51,284 bases of DNA. Origin: Methylobacter sp. Its GTDB lineage: Bacteria > Pseudomonadota > Gammaproteobacteria > Methylococcales > Methylomonadaceae. A program made the position numbers and the translations under genes. The notes below the pieces were generated by a model, which saw only the letters and a list, made by a program, of their open reading frames with translations, had not been told where the DNA came from and made no database searches. Positions 26,183 to 34,144 of this stretch are shown one piece after another. Each line of letters starts with the position of its first letter. The stretch's first letter is position 1. The stretch is from positions 1 through 51,284 of the forward strand of contig JAURVK010000026.1 of assembly GCA_030655535.1 (NCBI GenBank). The letters run 5' to 3'.

Positions 26183-27054
26183 TGACTGCCCCGTTCGATT
26201 TTTCGGCATTGCTCGCAGAGGTCTTTTAGTTGTTGCAAATCCTGTGTTACAACAATCATGCCGTCAGAAAAAAAATAACGGTTGGAGTAGTTGAAAAACC
26301 AATCCAATCGGGAACTTACTTGAAGATACTGCGGGTTACGCCGGTAAAACTGACTCAACCGGTTATGAAACAGGGGCTGTCCGTTGAGGCTGTTTAAGAC
26401 GCGATGGACAAGGGTCAAGGCTTGCTCCATGTCGGATTTAGATAGCCCCGCCAGTTTTCGTAATGCCTGCTTAAACAAGGTGCGTCGCAGCCTATCGGGA
26501 AAACAGCCGTATAAGTAACTTAAGTAAGCCGCTATCAACGCTGCAACGCTCAGGCTGGCGGCCAAGCCGTATAACGTCTGGGTGTTCGCCAATAACGACG
26601 GCGGACTGTCGGGGCGCATGTATTCGCCTTGTTCGGTTTGGCGCGCCACCAGCTCTCTGAGCGGGGAGAGGGTAAAAGTCCAGGCGGGTACGCTTTGGCC
26701 GATGCTTTTTTCTCCCTGGCTGAACTGCACGGTAAAACCGGGCAGGGTTAACGATTTAACGGCCAACGGCGCGTAAAAAACCTGATAACGCAAGTCGATT
26801 TGATAACGCCGGCCGCTTTGTTTAACCGTGACCTGATTCAGGTTCAGCCAACGGTTGATTTGTCCTTTGGCGGGTAAACTGCCGGGTTGCAAGCTGATGC
26901 CCGAACGGGTTTCGATGACAATGCGCTGGGGGATTTCATCGCCGATAACGTAACCGAACGGGCGGGGCGTTTCGACGTTAAAGTAACTGACCGGCTCATC
27001 AATCGAGCCGGAACAGCCCAGCAGCGACAACACCAGAATTAACACGATTCTCAT
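26179..27054 (-). CDS. mxaA: MxaA, methanol dehydrogenase Ca2+-insertion protein
   Basis: 291 residues. The N-terminus (MRIVLILVLSLLGCSGS) has a lipobox-like LLGC, so it may be a lipoprotein. A beta-rich periplasmic domain follows (about 20-150; FNVETPRPFGYVIGDEIPQR), then a membrane helix (about 165-185) and a cytoplasmic helical domain (KLAGLSKSDMEQALTLVHRV, FYRRNPQYLQVSSRL). Placement between mxaS and mxaC and the overlaps at both ends (4 bp each) fit mxaA. In M. extorquens, mxaA mutants make inactive, Ca2+-poor methanol dehydrogenase. The family is weakly conserved, so the name rests on order and topology. Confidence 0.82.
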   Translation of the reverse strand: MRIVLILVLSLLGCSGSIDEPVSYFNVETPRPFGYVIGDEIPQRIVIETRSGISLQPGSLPAKGQINRWLNLNQVTVKQSGRRYQIDLRYQVFYAPLAVKSLTLPGFTVQFSQGEKSIGQSVPAWTFTLSPLRELVARQTEQGEYMRPDSPPSLLANTQTLYGLAASLSVAALIAAYLSYLYGCFPDRLRRTLFKQALRKLAGLSKSDMEQALTLVHRVLNSLNGQPLFHNRLSQFYRRNPQYLQVSSRLDWFFNYSNRYFFSDGMIVVTQDLQQLKDLCEQCRKIERGSQ

Positions 27055-27887
27055 ACGGCCCTCTGCTGCAAATAACGATTAATGGTTTGGGTGCTGTAGC
27101 CTTCCGTAATAAACAACGGCTCGCTGCCAAAGGCCCTGAAGATGTGTTTCAAGTCGTGTTGGCGTTGCCGATAGGCGTCCATTATTTTTTGTCGCAATGC
27201 CGGACGCATAAACAGCATGCGGGTCGCATTGTTTTCCATGTCCTGAAAAGAAATAAGGCCCCAGTTGGGCAAGGCGGCGTATTCGTGCTGATTCCATAAC
27301 ACCAACGGGATGACATCGTGACCTTGCAGTGAACCTAACACAGCACGCAACTGAGGGAGCGGAAAATGACAGTCGGATAACAAAAACACCAGCGAACGCT
27401 CGGCGGGCAGATAGGCTGCGGCGTTTTGAAGTCCGTTTGCGCTGCCGCTAAAGCTAAGGCGTTCCAGTTGTTTTGTCAGTGCCGACACGCTTCCCATGTG
27501 TCGGCAGGCGGGGAGCAGCCAGCGATGCTCGATACGTTCGGTACAGCCGATAAAGCCGAATTTATCGCCGTAATCGAAAGCCGAGTTGGCAGCGGCCAGC
27601 AAAAACCGAATCAGGGTTTGTTGTTTGTCGGCATAGCCCATCGATGCCGACATATCGGCAAGCACATAGACGTTGACGGTGCTTTGCTGTTGATAGACGC
27701 GCACTCGATACGACGAAAACGGGTCGAGTACGCTGGCGCGCAAGTCTATGCGTCTGGGGTCGGGGCTGGCAATCAGCGGCTCATGGCGTTTGAACAACTG
27801 TCCGGCGCCGATCATTTGTCCGGGGTGCGCTCCCGGATAAACGGAACTGGATTGCCAGGGTAAGCGATAATGGAGCGTTTCGGTCAT
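27051..27887 (-). CDS. mxaS: MxaS, DUF58 protein of the mxa cluster
   Basis: 278 residues, soluble. It has the DUF58 layout: an N-terminal segment ending RRIDLRASVLDPFSSYRVRVY (about 46-66), then a degenerate vWA core with NVYVLADMSASMGYAD (DMSAS, about 72-87) and LVFLLSDCHFPLPQL. DUF58 proteins are typical partners of MoxR ATPases in chaperone-like complexes. It overlaps mxaA by 4 bp. The gap to mxaR upstream is unusually large (436 bp) and packed with repeats, so translation and transcription of mxaS may depend on read-through across several hairpins. Confidence 0.9.
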   Translation of the reverse strand: MTETLHYRLPWQSSSVYPGAHPGQMIGAGQLFKRHEPLIASPDPRRIDLRASVLDPFSSYRVRVYQQQSTVNVYVLADMSASMGYADKQQTLIRFLLAAANSAFDYGDKFGFIGCTERIEHRWLLPACRHMGSVSALTKQLERLSFSGSANGLQNAAAYLPAERSLVFLLSDCHFPLPQLRAVLGSLQGHDVIPLVLWNQHEYAALPNWGLISFQDMENNATRMLFMRPALRQKIMDAYRQRQHDLKHIFRAFGSEPLFITEGYSTQTINRYLQQRAV

Positions 27888-28323
27888 GGGTTGGTTTTTT
27901 AGTATTTAATGTTACGCTTCGTCCACGAAAAGCACGAAATAAAGCAATGGGTTGTTACGTTGGCTGCTGATTCCCAAGCTGGAGTTCTCATCTTTATACA
28001 CAAATGTCAGCGATACACTGTCATTATCCCTCGTTCCCACGCGCTGCGCCGCGAGTCACGACCAGCGTTTTGCGTATACGGGACGCAGCGCGTCACTGCC
28101 ATTAAGTTAGGCTGAAAAGAAAGTGATGGCTGAACAGTGTGGGCGCGAATTTATTCGCGCAATGACTGCTAAATGCGCGAATAAATTCGCGCCCATGTAA
28201 CGACTAGCCCTTAACTTAATGGCAGTGACGCAGCGCGTGGGAACGAGAGTCATTGCCGAGCTATAGCGTAACCCAACATATTCGTAGTGTTGTCGGGTTA
28301 CGTTGCACTAACCCGACCTACAT
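27888..28323. repeat. 436-bp repeat-filled gap between mxaR and mxaS
   Basis: No gene. From left to right it holds a CCACGAAAAGCACGAAA fragment, a truncated TTCCCAAGCTGGAG repeat, and CTCGTTCCCACGCGCTGCG. The latter has its inverted partner CGCAGCGCGTGGGAACGAG about 190 bp away. Inside this, 19-bp perfect inverted repeats (CGTCACTGCCATTAAGTTA at 28091, complement at 28212) enclose a REP hairpin (28139-28196). A further AACCCGACCTAC-type repeat lies at 28262-28321. Elements appear nested within elements. Confidence 0.85.
28139..28196. repeat. REP-like element (mxaS/mxaR gap, innermost)
   Basis: GTGGGCGCGAATTTATTCGCGC and GCGCGAATAAATTCGCGCCCA in inverted orientation, the same element as at 24512 and 29421. 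Confidence 0.9.
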
Positions 28324-29340
28324 TCAAGGCGCGGCCACCTGATTCAAAATCCCCTTGATCAATTCGGGTAACAGCTGTTCTTTTCTATAGGCAACCATCG
28401 GGTTTAAAAACAGTCGATGCGTCATGCAGACTGGAAAAATCGCTTGCAGATCTTCAGGCAATACATGATCCCGACGTTCCAGCCAGGCGCGGGTTTTGGC
28501 GGCGCGGATTAAATAACTCATACCGCGCGGACTGGCGCCCGCCATTAACAATTGAGGCATTTCGACATCGGTTAATTGAACGCCGTATTGTTGCGGCTGA
28601 TGCGTGGCTTTCCATAAACTCAGCGCGTAAGCATGGAGTTTAGGGCTGGTCTGTATGCGTTGTTGCAAGGTTTGCGCCAACTCATTAAGCCGATAGTAAA
28701 TGCCGCTATTCGTGACACCGGCGATAAGCTGGTCGGTATCATGGAAGCGCGGATTGAACATCAGTTCATCCAATACGGTATCAGCGCTAGGCATATCGAT
28801 GTTGATTTCCATCATAAAGCGGTCTTTGGCGGCGGCGGGCAGCTCGAAGGTTTCTTCCTTCTCGACGCGGTTGCGGTCGGCAAAAACCTGAATATGCGGA
28901 AAATGGTAGTCGCGGTTAAACGCGTTAATGCTGCGTTCGGCCATTGCCCTTAACAGCAAGGCATGGACTTGCGGACGGGCGCGATTGATTTCGTTGAAGA
29001 AGAAGGTGGCGAGCGTGTTGCCGTGTTTCAGCAAAGGCCCCGGATCGACACACGGACGGCCTTGGTCGTTTAAATAGGTGTAATAGATCAAGTCGGCGGG
29101 CATCAGGTCGATGGTGCCTTCAATCCGTTGGTAATCGCCGCCCAAGCCTTGTGCAACCGCTCTTAACAGCGTGGTTTTGCCGACGCCGACATTGCCTTCC
29201 AGCAATACATGGCCTCTGGCAAATACGGCCAGAATGATATTCCTGACAGCAGGCTGTAGACCGATAACGGTTTGGTTGATTTGTCGTTCAAACTGTAACG
29301 CTAGTTCGCGCCAGTCGGTAAGTTGAGTGTCTGTGTTCAT
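28324..29340 (-). CDS. mxaR: MxaR, MoxR-type AAA+ ATPase
   Basis: 338 residues. AAA+ core of the MoxR family: Walker A EGNVGVGKTTLLR (about 48-60), IEGTIDLMPADLIYY, Walker B-like FFFNEINRARPQVHALLLRAM (about 112-132), the sensor 1 region and ATKD-like PAAAKDRFMMEINID (about 167-181), and sensor 2 around GASPRGMSYLIRAAK. MoxR ATPases remodel or mature protein complexes together with vWA proteins; here the partners are MxaS, C and L and the client is methanol dehydrogenase. It is the first gene of the accessory block. A terminator-like hairpin lies between it and mxaI, so it is probably expressed at a lower level than mxaFJGI. Confidence 0.93.
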   Translation of the reverse strand: MNTDTQLTDWRELALQFERQINQTVIGLQPAVRNIILAVFARGHVLLEGNVGVGKTTLLRAVAQGLGGDYQRIEGTIDLMPADLIYYTYLNDQGRPCVDPGPLLKHGNTLATFFFNEINRARPQVHALLLRAMAERSINAFNRDYHFPHIQVFADRNRVEKEETFELPAAAKDRFMMEINIDMPSADTVLDELMFNPRFHDTDQLIAGVTNSGIYYRLNELAQTLQQRIQTSPKLHAYALSLWKATHQPQQYGVQLTDVEMPQLLMAGASPRGMSYLIRAAKTRAWLERRDHVLPEDLQAIFPVCMTHRLFLNPMVAYRKEQLLPELIKGILNQVAAP

Positions 29341-29420
29341 TGGCTATATAAAAAACATGTGTGCCGGAGCTGTAGAGTTTTTCCAGCTGTGTTTGCACGG
29401 AAACCGTTACTGCCATTAAT

Positions 29421-29479
29421 TGTGGGCGCGAATTTATTCGCGCTTTTAAATCTACCGCGCGAATAATTTCGCGCCCACA
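29421..29479. repeat. REP-like element (mxaR/mxaI gap)
   Basis: TGTGGGCGCGAATTTATTCG … CGCGCGAATAATTTCGCGCCCACA, paired in inverted orientation. It lies between the mxaI terminator and the mxaR start and might also affect mRNA stability. Confidence 0.9.
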
Positions 29480-29501
29480 ACATCTATTTCCGGCCTAATC
29501 A

Positions 29502-29573
29502 CCAAAAAGAAAAAAGGGGCATAAGATACAAACAGACTCACAGGGGGAAGGAGGGTGGAATGTATTTATGCCC
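29502..29573 (-). terminator. terminator/attenuator after mxaI
   Basis: On the minus strand GGGCATAAATAC and GTATCTTATGCCC form a 12-bp stem with one bulged base and a loop of about 31 bases. CTTTTTTCTTTTT follows. It lies just 3' of mxaI and fits partial termination that separates the structural mxaFJGI genes from mxaRSACKL. The large loop makes its strength uncertain. Confidence 0.65.
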
Positions 29574-29584
29574 AAAACAAACCG

Positions 29585-29869
29585 CTACTCGATATCGTCT
29601 ACGTCAAAAACAAACTTGCCGGTCTTGGCCAGATTTTCCTGGCGAATTTTATTGCGCGCTTCCATTTCTACAATCGATTGCGCTTGTTTATTGAGTTCAT
29701 TAACATCATGTTTCGGGTCGTACTTGCTGCCCGCCACTTTTTCCGGATAACCCGGTTTGGGTTCCCAGCAAACACCCGGTTCGCTGCAATTTTGGCCGTC
29801 GTAAGCGATAGCCGTATAGGACATCACTGCCAATACTAACCCTGCATTAATTAAAAGCATTTTTTTCAT
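29585..29869 (-). CDS. mxaI: MxaI, methanol dehydrogenase small (beta) subunit
   Basis: 94 residues with a signal peptide (about 1-22, cleaved before YDGQNC). The mature ~72-residue chain is textbook MxaI: the CSEPGVCWEPKPGYPEKVAG stretch with two disulfide-forming Cys, SKYDPKHDVNELNKQ, then a Lys-rich amphipathic helix. It wraps around MxaF in the periplasmic alpha2beta2 enzyme and is found with the Ca2+-type MxaF rather than the lanthanide XoxF, which supports the MxaF call. The start has an AGAGGAAA site and sits about 13 bases from mxaG. Confidence 0.97.
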   Translation of the reverse strand: MKKMLLINAGLVLAVMSYTAIAYDGQNCSEPGVCWEPKPGYPEKVAGSKYDPKHDVNELNKQAQSIVEMEARNKIRQENLAKTGKFVFDVDDIE

Positions 29870-29882
29870 GGGTTTTTCCTCT

Positions 29883-30356
29883 CTATTTTAACCACTTGGC
29901 TTTTTTCGGATTACCGGTATAGACGTCCCGTATCCAGGACATGATCAACAGCATTTCATCGGTTGATAAATTGACATATTGCGGCCCCATCATGCCGTTG
30001 GCGCCGCCAAACAAGATTTCAAACAAGCCTTGATCGGTAGCGGCAGCCGGATACGTCCAGTAATCGTCAGCCAGCCCCGGCCCCAATTTTCCTTCGGCTT
30101 CATGACCGTGACAGCCGGAGCAGGCGGTCAAATAAAGGTCGTGACCTTTTTGTACGGCTTCTTTATCGCCGTTGTAAGGGTTTTTTCCTGTCTCCTTAAA
30201 TTGCTTGAAAACTTCTTCGTTGCCGCCCGACTTGGCGACACTCATATCCAGCGGTTCACCGGTAATGGTATTACGAAAGGTTATTTCCGCTAAAGCCGCC
30301 GTGCCGGTCAGCGCAAGGCTGACAGCCGATACGGCCAATAATTTTTTTTTGTTCAT
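29883..30356 (-). CDS. mxaG: MxaG, cytochrome cL
   Basis: 157 residues with a signal peptide (about 1-23, ALAE). A single class I c-type heme site CSGCH (79-83) and a plausible Met axial ligand in GANGMMGPQYVNL (about 118-130) are present. Cytochrome cL is the specific periplasmic electron acceptor of the MxaFI methanol dehydrogenase and passes electrons on toward cytochrome cH/oxidase. Position between mxaJ and mxaI is the standard order FJGI. Somewhat shorter than the M. extorquens protein, with a reduced C-terminal tail; the heme-binding core is complete. Confidence 0.95.
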   Translation of the reverse strand: MNKKKLLAVSAVSLALTGTAALAEITFRNTITGEPLDMSVAKSGGNEEVFKQFKETGKNPYNGDKEAVQKGHDLYLTACSGCHGHEAEGKLGPGLADDYWTYPAAATDQGLFEILFGGANGMMGPQYVNLSTDEMLLIMSWIRDVYTGNPKKAKWLK

Positions 30357-30380
30357 GTTAAGACCTGTTGTTTATGATTT

Positions 30381-31220
30381 TTAAGGCGCATCGGGTTCAG
30401 GAACCAAAGGGATGCCTTCTTCTTCCAGCAATTCGGTTATTTCATCCCGGTTGTCTTCAATAACCTTGTTCAGCTGAGCCAGTAAGGTCGGATCGTTTTT
30501 TCGAACGCCCATTGATGTACTGTAATGAAAGCCGACTTTTTGCCCGTCGGCACGAACGTTGTCGTCAGGAATCATCGTCATCACCAACGGTTCGGTCGAT
30601 GCCTTAATATAACGCGCGGCAGACGGCCCCCAAAGGGCGGCAATCTCGGCATGACCCGATGAAATTTCAGAGACCAGCTTCGATGGCTCGTATTTAACAT
30701 ACTGGTTGCGTCGGGATTTAAAGCCCACCAACTCCTGGGAATAATTGAACATGTCGTTATAACGCCCGATAGCCCGCAGCATCACTTCCGGCGGCGTACC
30801 GGGCACAACAGCGATGCGTTTTGCCTTGCGTAACACCTCGCTATCCCAATTTTCCAAGTCCAGGTTATCGGTTTCACGCGAGATGAAGACATAGCCGGAA
30901 CGGTAATAAGGCTGAGTGGTTAAAACACTCGGATCGCCTTTATCAACGCCTATTGCCACATCGCACAGTCCTTTGTCCAGCGTGTCCCGTATGTAATAAC
31001 GCGGGTCGCTCCAGCCAACGTATTCGACTTTTCTGCCCAGAGCAGAGCCTACCAATTCCGCTAATTTATTCTCGAAGCCTTCGCCCGCCTTATTGGAATA
31101 AGGCATTTCGTTTTCCGCAGCGCAGACTTTTAACGCATTGCTTTGTTCAGCCTTGGCTTGGGGTATTGCCAAACTGCTTCCCAAACATAAAGCCGTTATG
31201 AAAAACCTGTTTATGTGCAT
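30381..31220 (-). CDS. mxaJ: MxaJ, periplasmic binding-protein-like MDH assembly factor
   Basis: 279 residues from MHINRFFITA, which follows a GAGAG site; the ORF track's 18 extra residues upstream include the hairpin region and are unlikely. Signal peptide about 1-24 (PQAKAEQ). The mature part is a family 3 solute-binding-protein fold: LKVCAAENEMPYSNKAGEGF at its start, LCDVAIGVDKGD, KRIAVVPGTPPEVMLR and HAEIAALWGPSA. MxaJ is required for, and interacts with, methanol dehydrogenase during maturation; the equivalent XoxJ has been proposed to help apo-enzyme folding. It is second in the mxaFJGI block. Confidence 0.95.
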   Translation of the reverse strand: MHINRFFITALCLGSSLAIPQAKAEQSNALKVCAAENEMPYSNKAGEGFENKLAELVGSALGRKVEYVGWSDPRYYIRDTLDKGLCDVAIGVDKGDPSVLTTQPYYRSGYVFISRETDNLDLENWDSEVLRKAKRIAVVPGTPPEVMLRAIGRYNDMFNYSQELVGFKSRRNQYVKYEPSKLVSEISSGHAEIAALWGPSAARYIKASTEPLVMTMIPDDNVRADGQKVGFHYSTSMGVRKNDPTLLAQLNKVIEDNRDEITELLEEEGIPLVPEPDAP

Positions 31221-31250
31221 ATTTGCTCTCGTCAATGCCGGTTTAAATAA

Positions 31251-31268
31251 GTGCGGATAAATCCGCAC
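31251..31268. promoter_or_regulatory. mRNA hairpin between mxaF and mxaJ
   Basis: GTGCGGAT-AA-ATCCGCAC is a perfect 8-bp inverted repeat in the 60-base gap after mxaF. There is no T-tract, so it is more likely to be an mRNA-stabilising 3' structure or a small repeat than a terminator. It could help keep mxaF transcript in excess of mxaJ. Confidence 0.55.
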
Positions 31269-31280
31269 CTGCATGTAGTT

Positions 31281-33095
31281 TTAATAGCCCAATGCAAAGA
31301 CCATCACGCCACCGCCTTGTTGCGTGTAGTGCGCCAGTTCTTTAAACGCACCGACTGCGCCCAAACCCGCGGTAGGATCCTGCAAGTCGAACACTAAACC
31401 GACGCCGGGCCAGCCGCCGACGCCGTAGTAAATCGCCACATATTGCCTGCCCTTATGTCCGAAGGTAATCGGATGGCCGATAACGCCGGAAGGCAGTTTG
31501 AATTTCCACAATTCCTTACCGTTTCGGGAATCCAGCGCTTTGATGTGACCGTCCAAGGTACCGTAGAAAACCAGGTCGCCTGCTGTTGCGGTGGTACCGC
31601 CCCAGACTGCAAATTTTTCCTGAATTTCCCATTCGAATTTACCGGTAACGCCATTCATCGCTTTAACTTGCCCCAAGGTGCCTTTAGGCCCCGGATACAT
31701 GTTCAACGTCGCGCCGACAAAGAATTGGCCGGCACGATAAGGCAGCATGAACGGTTCCCAGTCCATGCAAATATGGTTGGTTCCCATGAAGAACAGTTTT
31801 TTGGTGGGATCGTAAGATTCGATGCCCTGGTTGTGATAACCCATGGCGGACGGGCAAATCCCTTTGGCTTCATGATCCATGTGGGTGGAAAACTCAGGAT
31901 CGCGAACCGGCAAGCCGGTTTTTAAATCGACTTTTTTAACCCAGTTGACGGTATCGTCGATTTTAAAGGCGTTGACCAAATCGCCGTTTTCCCGGTTCAG
32001 GGTATAAACCAGACCGTTGCGGTCGGGATGGGTCAGCAGTTTGGTCATTTTGCCGTCAACGAGCTGCTCCGATAAGCCCATGTAGTTGACGCCGGCGTAA
32101 TCCCATTCGTCATGGGGCGTTTTCTGATAACCGAATTTCGCCTCGCCGGTATTGATGTCGCGGCCCCAGATGGTCATCGTCCATTTGTTGTCGCCCGGAC
32201 GCATGGTTTCATTCCACGGCGCGGGGTTGCCTGAACCGTAATAGAGCATGTCCAGATCGGGATCGAAGGCATACCAGCCCCAGTTGGTGCCGCCGCCGAT
32301 TTTCCAGGCATCGCCTTCCCAGGTTTTAAGGCCCAAGCCGAACTGGCCGTAATGCGGGTTGGCGCTGTTAAAGTCTTTGGCGAGTTTTATATCGGCATCG
32401 GGACCTGTTGCATAAACGCGCCATGCCTGTTTGCCGTCTTTAATGTTATAGGCGGTGGCATAACCTCTGACGCCCAATTCCGCGCCTGAGCTACCGACAA
32501 TGACTTTATCTTTAGCCACAAAAGGTGCGACGGTTAGCGTAGAACCCATCGCAATATCGGAATTCTCCATTTTCCATAATACTTCGCCGGTCTTGGCATT
32601 TAAGGCAACGATATGGCCGTCCAGTTGATTCTGGAAAATAGTCGCCGGATAACCATCGCCGGCGGGTGCGTAAGCCAAGCCCCTGTTGACCACGTCGCAA
32701 CAGGCTACTGCGCGGGCAGCCGGATTTTGTTTGGGTTTGTGTTCCCATAAAATTTTGTCCGGCTGATCCAGATCAATCGCAAAAATATTGTTGGGGTAGG
32801 GCGTATGCACATACATAATGCCGTCAACGACCAGCGGTCCGCCTTCATGTCCGTTCAATACCCCTGTGGAAAACGACCAGACCGGCTGTAGATGCTGAAC
32901 GTTGTGCGAGTTAATCTGGGTCATTTCACTAAAGTGACTGGCATTGTAGTCTTTAGTCTGCATGACCCAGTTAGTGTCCTCTTTCGACAGTCTATCCAAG
33001 GCTTTATTAGCCTGTGTCGGCATCGAAACCGTCAATAAGACACCGCTACAAACAGCTGACGCGACAGCGGTGCGGGTGAATTTGGAAATCCGCAT
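31281..33095 (-). CDS. mxaF: MxaF, PQQ-dependent methanol dehydrogenase large subunit (Ca2+ type)
   Basis: 604 residues; signal peptide about 1-29 (MPTQA/NKAL). An eight-bladed PQQ propeller. The vicinal disulfide CC at 132-133 and catalytic Asp332 in [10 protein letters not shown] correspond to mature Cys103-104 and Asp303 if cleavage is after residue 29. Two residues after the catalytic Asp there is Ala (DYAG), where lanthanide-dependent XoxF has Asp (DYDG); this, with mxaI and mxaG nearby, identifies a Ca2+ enzyme. It oxidises methanol to formaldehyde in the periplasm. A strong GGAGG site precedes the ATG. It is the first gene of the cluster, divergent from mxaB across a 322-bp regulatory region. 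Confidence 0.97.
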   Translation of the reverse strand: MRISKFTRTAVASAVCSGVLLTVSMPTQANKALDRLSKEDTNWVMQTKDYNASHFSEMTQINSHNVQHLQPVWSFSTGVLNGHEGGPLVVDGIMYVHTPYPNNIFAIDLDQPDKILWEHKPKQNPAARAVACCDVVNRGLAYAPAGDGYPATIFQNQLDGHIVALNAKTGEVLWKMENSDIAMGSTLTVAPFVAKDKVIVGSSGAELGVRGYATAYNIKDGKQAWRVYATGPDADIKLAKDFNSANPHYGQFGLGLKTWEGDAWKIGGGTNWGWYAFDPDLDMLYYGSGNPAPWNETMRPGDNKWTMTIWGRDINTGEAKFGYQKTPHDEWDYAGVNYMGLSEQLVDGKMTKLLTHPDRNGLVYTLNRENGDLVNAFKIDDTVNWVKKVDLKTGLPVRDPEFSTHMDHEAKGICPSAMGYHNQGIESYDPTKKLFFMGTNHICMDWEPFMLPYRAGQFFVGATLNMYPGPKGTLGQVKAMNGVTGKFEWEIQEKFAVWGGTTATAGDLVFYGTLDGHIKALDSRNGKELWKFKLPSGVIGHPITFGHKGRQYVAIYYGVGGWPGVGLVFDLQDPTAGLGAVGAFKELAHYTQQGGGVMVFALGY

Positions 33096-33417
33096 AGTTC
33101 CTCCAGGGTTATGATTGTTGTATTTATAAAGCCCAGTCCGTGCGTATCAATAAAGTTTCTGTATGACAACCCGCTTATTTGATCAAAACGTTTGCAATGC
33201 CTCATTGAGATGCAGGGCTGAGCAGGAGATCATAGTACCGGAGTCGTTGCGTGCAACGTTACGGAATAAGCCCGGAAATCGGCGGGAAAAATACCGGAAA
33301 TAAACCAAGAAAACTTCCTGTGCTGTTTGGCGGGATAGAACAGGAAAAGCTCCTATCGATTTAGCGTTTATAAACAGGCATGATGTTTCGTTTTGATGCG
33401 TTTTTGGAGCAAAAGCA
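33096..33417. promoter_or_regulatory. divergent mxaF / mxaB control region
   Basis: 322 bases without a gene between mxaF (minus) and the MxaB-type regulator (plus). It must hold both promoters. On the minus strand TTGTCA about 75 bases before mxaF is a possible -35, but no convincing -10 follows at standard spacing. CGTTGC-GT-GCAACG (33245-33258) is a perfect 6-bp dyad suitable for a dimeric LuxR-type regulator. Short CCGGAAAT repeats occur at 33272 and 33294. None is proven. Confidence 0.5.
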
Positions 33418-34074
33418 ATGGCGGGTAAGATTAGTGTGTTATTGGTAGATGATCATGCCGTGGTGCGGGCAGGTTACAAAGCCTATCTTTCATTATCCGA
33501 TAAAATCGGCCGGATTTATGAGGCGGATCGGGGCGAAACGGCTTGTCAAATGTACAACCAACACCATCCTGATATTGTAGTGGTGGATTTATCGATGCCG
33601 GGCATAGGCGGTTTTGAGAGTATCAGAAGACTGATCAACCGTGATCAGCACTGTAAAATCCTGGTATTCAGCATTCATAATGAACTGGTCTATGTGACGC
33701 GGGCGCTTGCGGCCGGCGCCAAGGGATATATCACCAAAAGCAGTGTGCCTGAAACGCTGGTTACCGCAGTGTATAAAATAGCTCTTGGCGGTACTTATGT
33801 CGATCCTGAAATTGCTCAGCAACTGGCTGTTTCTATGGCTGGCGAGCAGGATGAATCGGAAAAAATCAAACTGCTTTCGCCCAGAGAGTTCGATGTATTC
33901 TGTTTATTGGCGAATGGCTATACCGCCCGAAAAGCGGCGGAAAAGCTGTGTTTGAGTTACAAAACGGTGTGTAATCACGGTACTGTCATCAAGGAAAAAA
34001 TGGGCGCAAAAACGCTGGCCGAGTTGACCTTGCTGGCAAGCCGGCAAGGTCTTATTGAAGCGCGCGAAAATTAA
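33418..34074 (+). CDS. mxaB: MxaB-type response regulator
   Basis: 218 residues, NarL/FixJ family. Receiver domain with LLVDDHAVVRAGY (about 8-20), phosphoacceptor Asp in VVVDLSMPGIGG (about 57) and Lys in AGAKGYITK. LuxR-type DNA-binding domain about 152-212 (LSPREFDVFCLLANGYTARKAA, LSYKTVCNHGTVIKEKM). No kinase gene adjoins. In methylotrophs MxaB is an orphan regulator needed for expression of the mxa genes and, in type I methanotrophs, takes part in the lanthanide switch between mxa and xox; the position divergent from mxaF supports this. A close paralogue lies at 20136 next to a histidine kinase. Confidence 0.88.
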   Translation: MAGKISVLLVDDHAVVRAGYKAYLSLSDKIGRIYEADRGETACQMYNQHHPDIVVVDLSMPGIGGFESIRRLINRDQHCKILVFSIHNELVYVTRALAAGAKGYITKSSVPETLVTAVYKIALGGTYVDPEIAQQLAVSMAGEQDESEKIKLLSPREFDVFCLLANGYTARKAAEKLCLSYKTVCNHGTVIKEKMGAKTLAELTLLASRQGLIEAREN

Positions 34075-34081
34075 TCATAAT

Positions 34082-34131
34082 AAAAGGCGAAAGGCGAAAA
34101 ACATCTTTCGTCATTTGCCTTTCGCCTTTTG
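34082..34131. repeat. AAAGGCGAAAGGCGAAAA palindrome between convergent genes
   Basis: AAAAGGCGAAAGGCGAAAAA and TTTGCCTTTCGCCTTTTGCC are inverted around CATCTTTCGTCA. It is made of the same purine-rich repeat as at 7329 and 51093, and can act as a bidirectional terminator between mxaB and mxaD. Confidence 0.75.
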
Positions 34132-34144
34132 CCTATAATGTCTT

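Noticed and set aside
31281-33095. Lanthanide-type methanol dehydrogenase (XoxF)
   Set aside because: The residue two positions after the catalytic Asp is Ala (DYAG), not Asp, and mxaI, mxaG, mxaJ and mxaRSACKL follow. This is MxaF.
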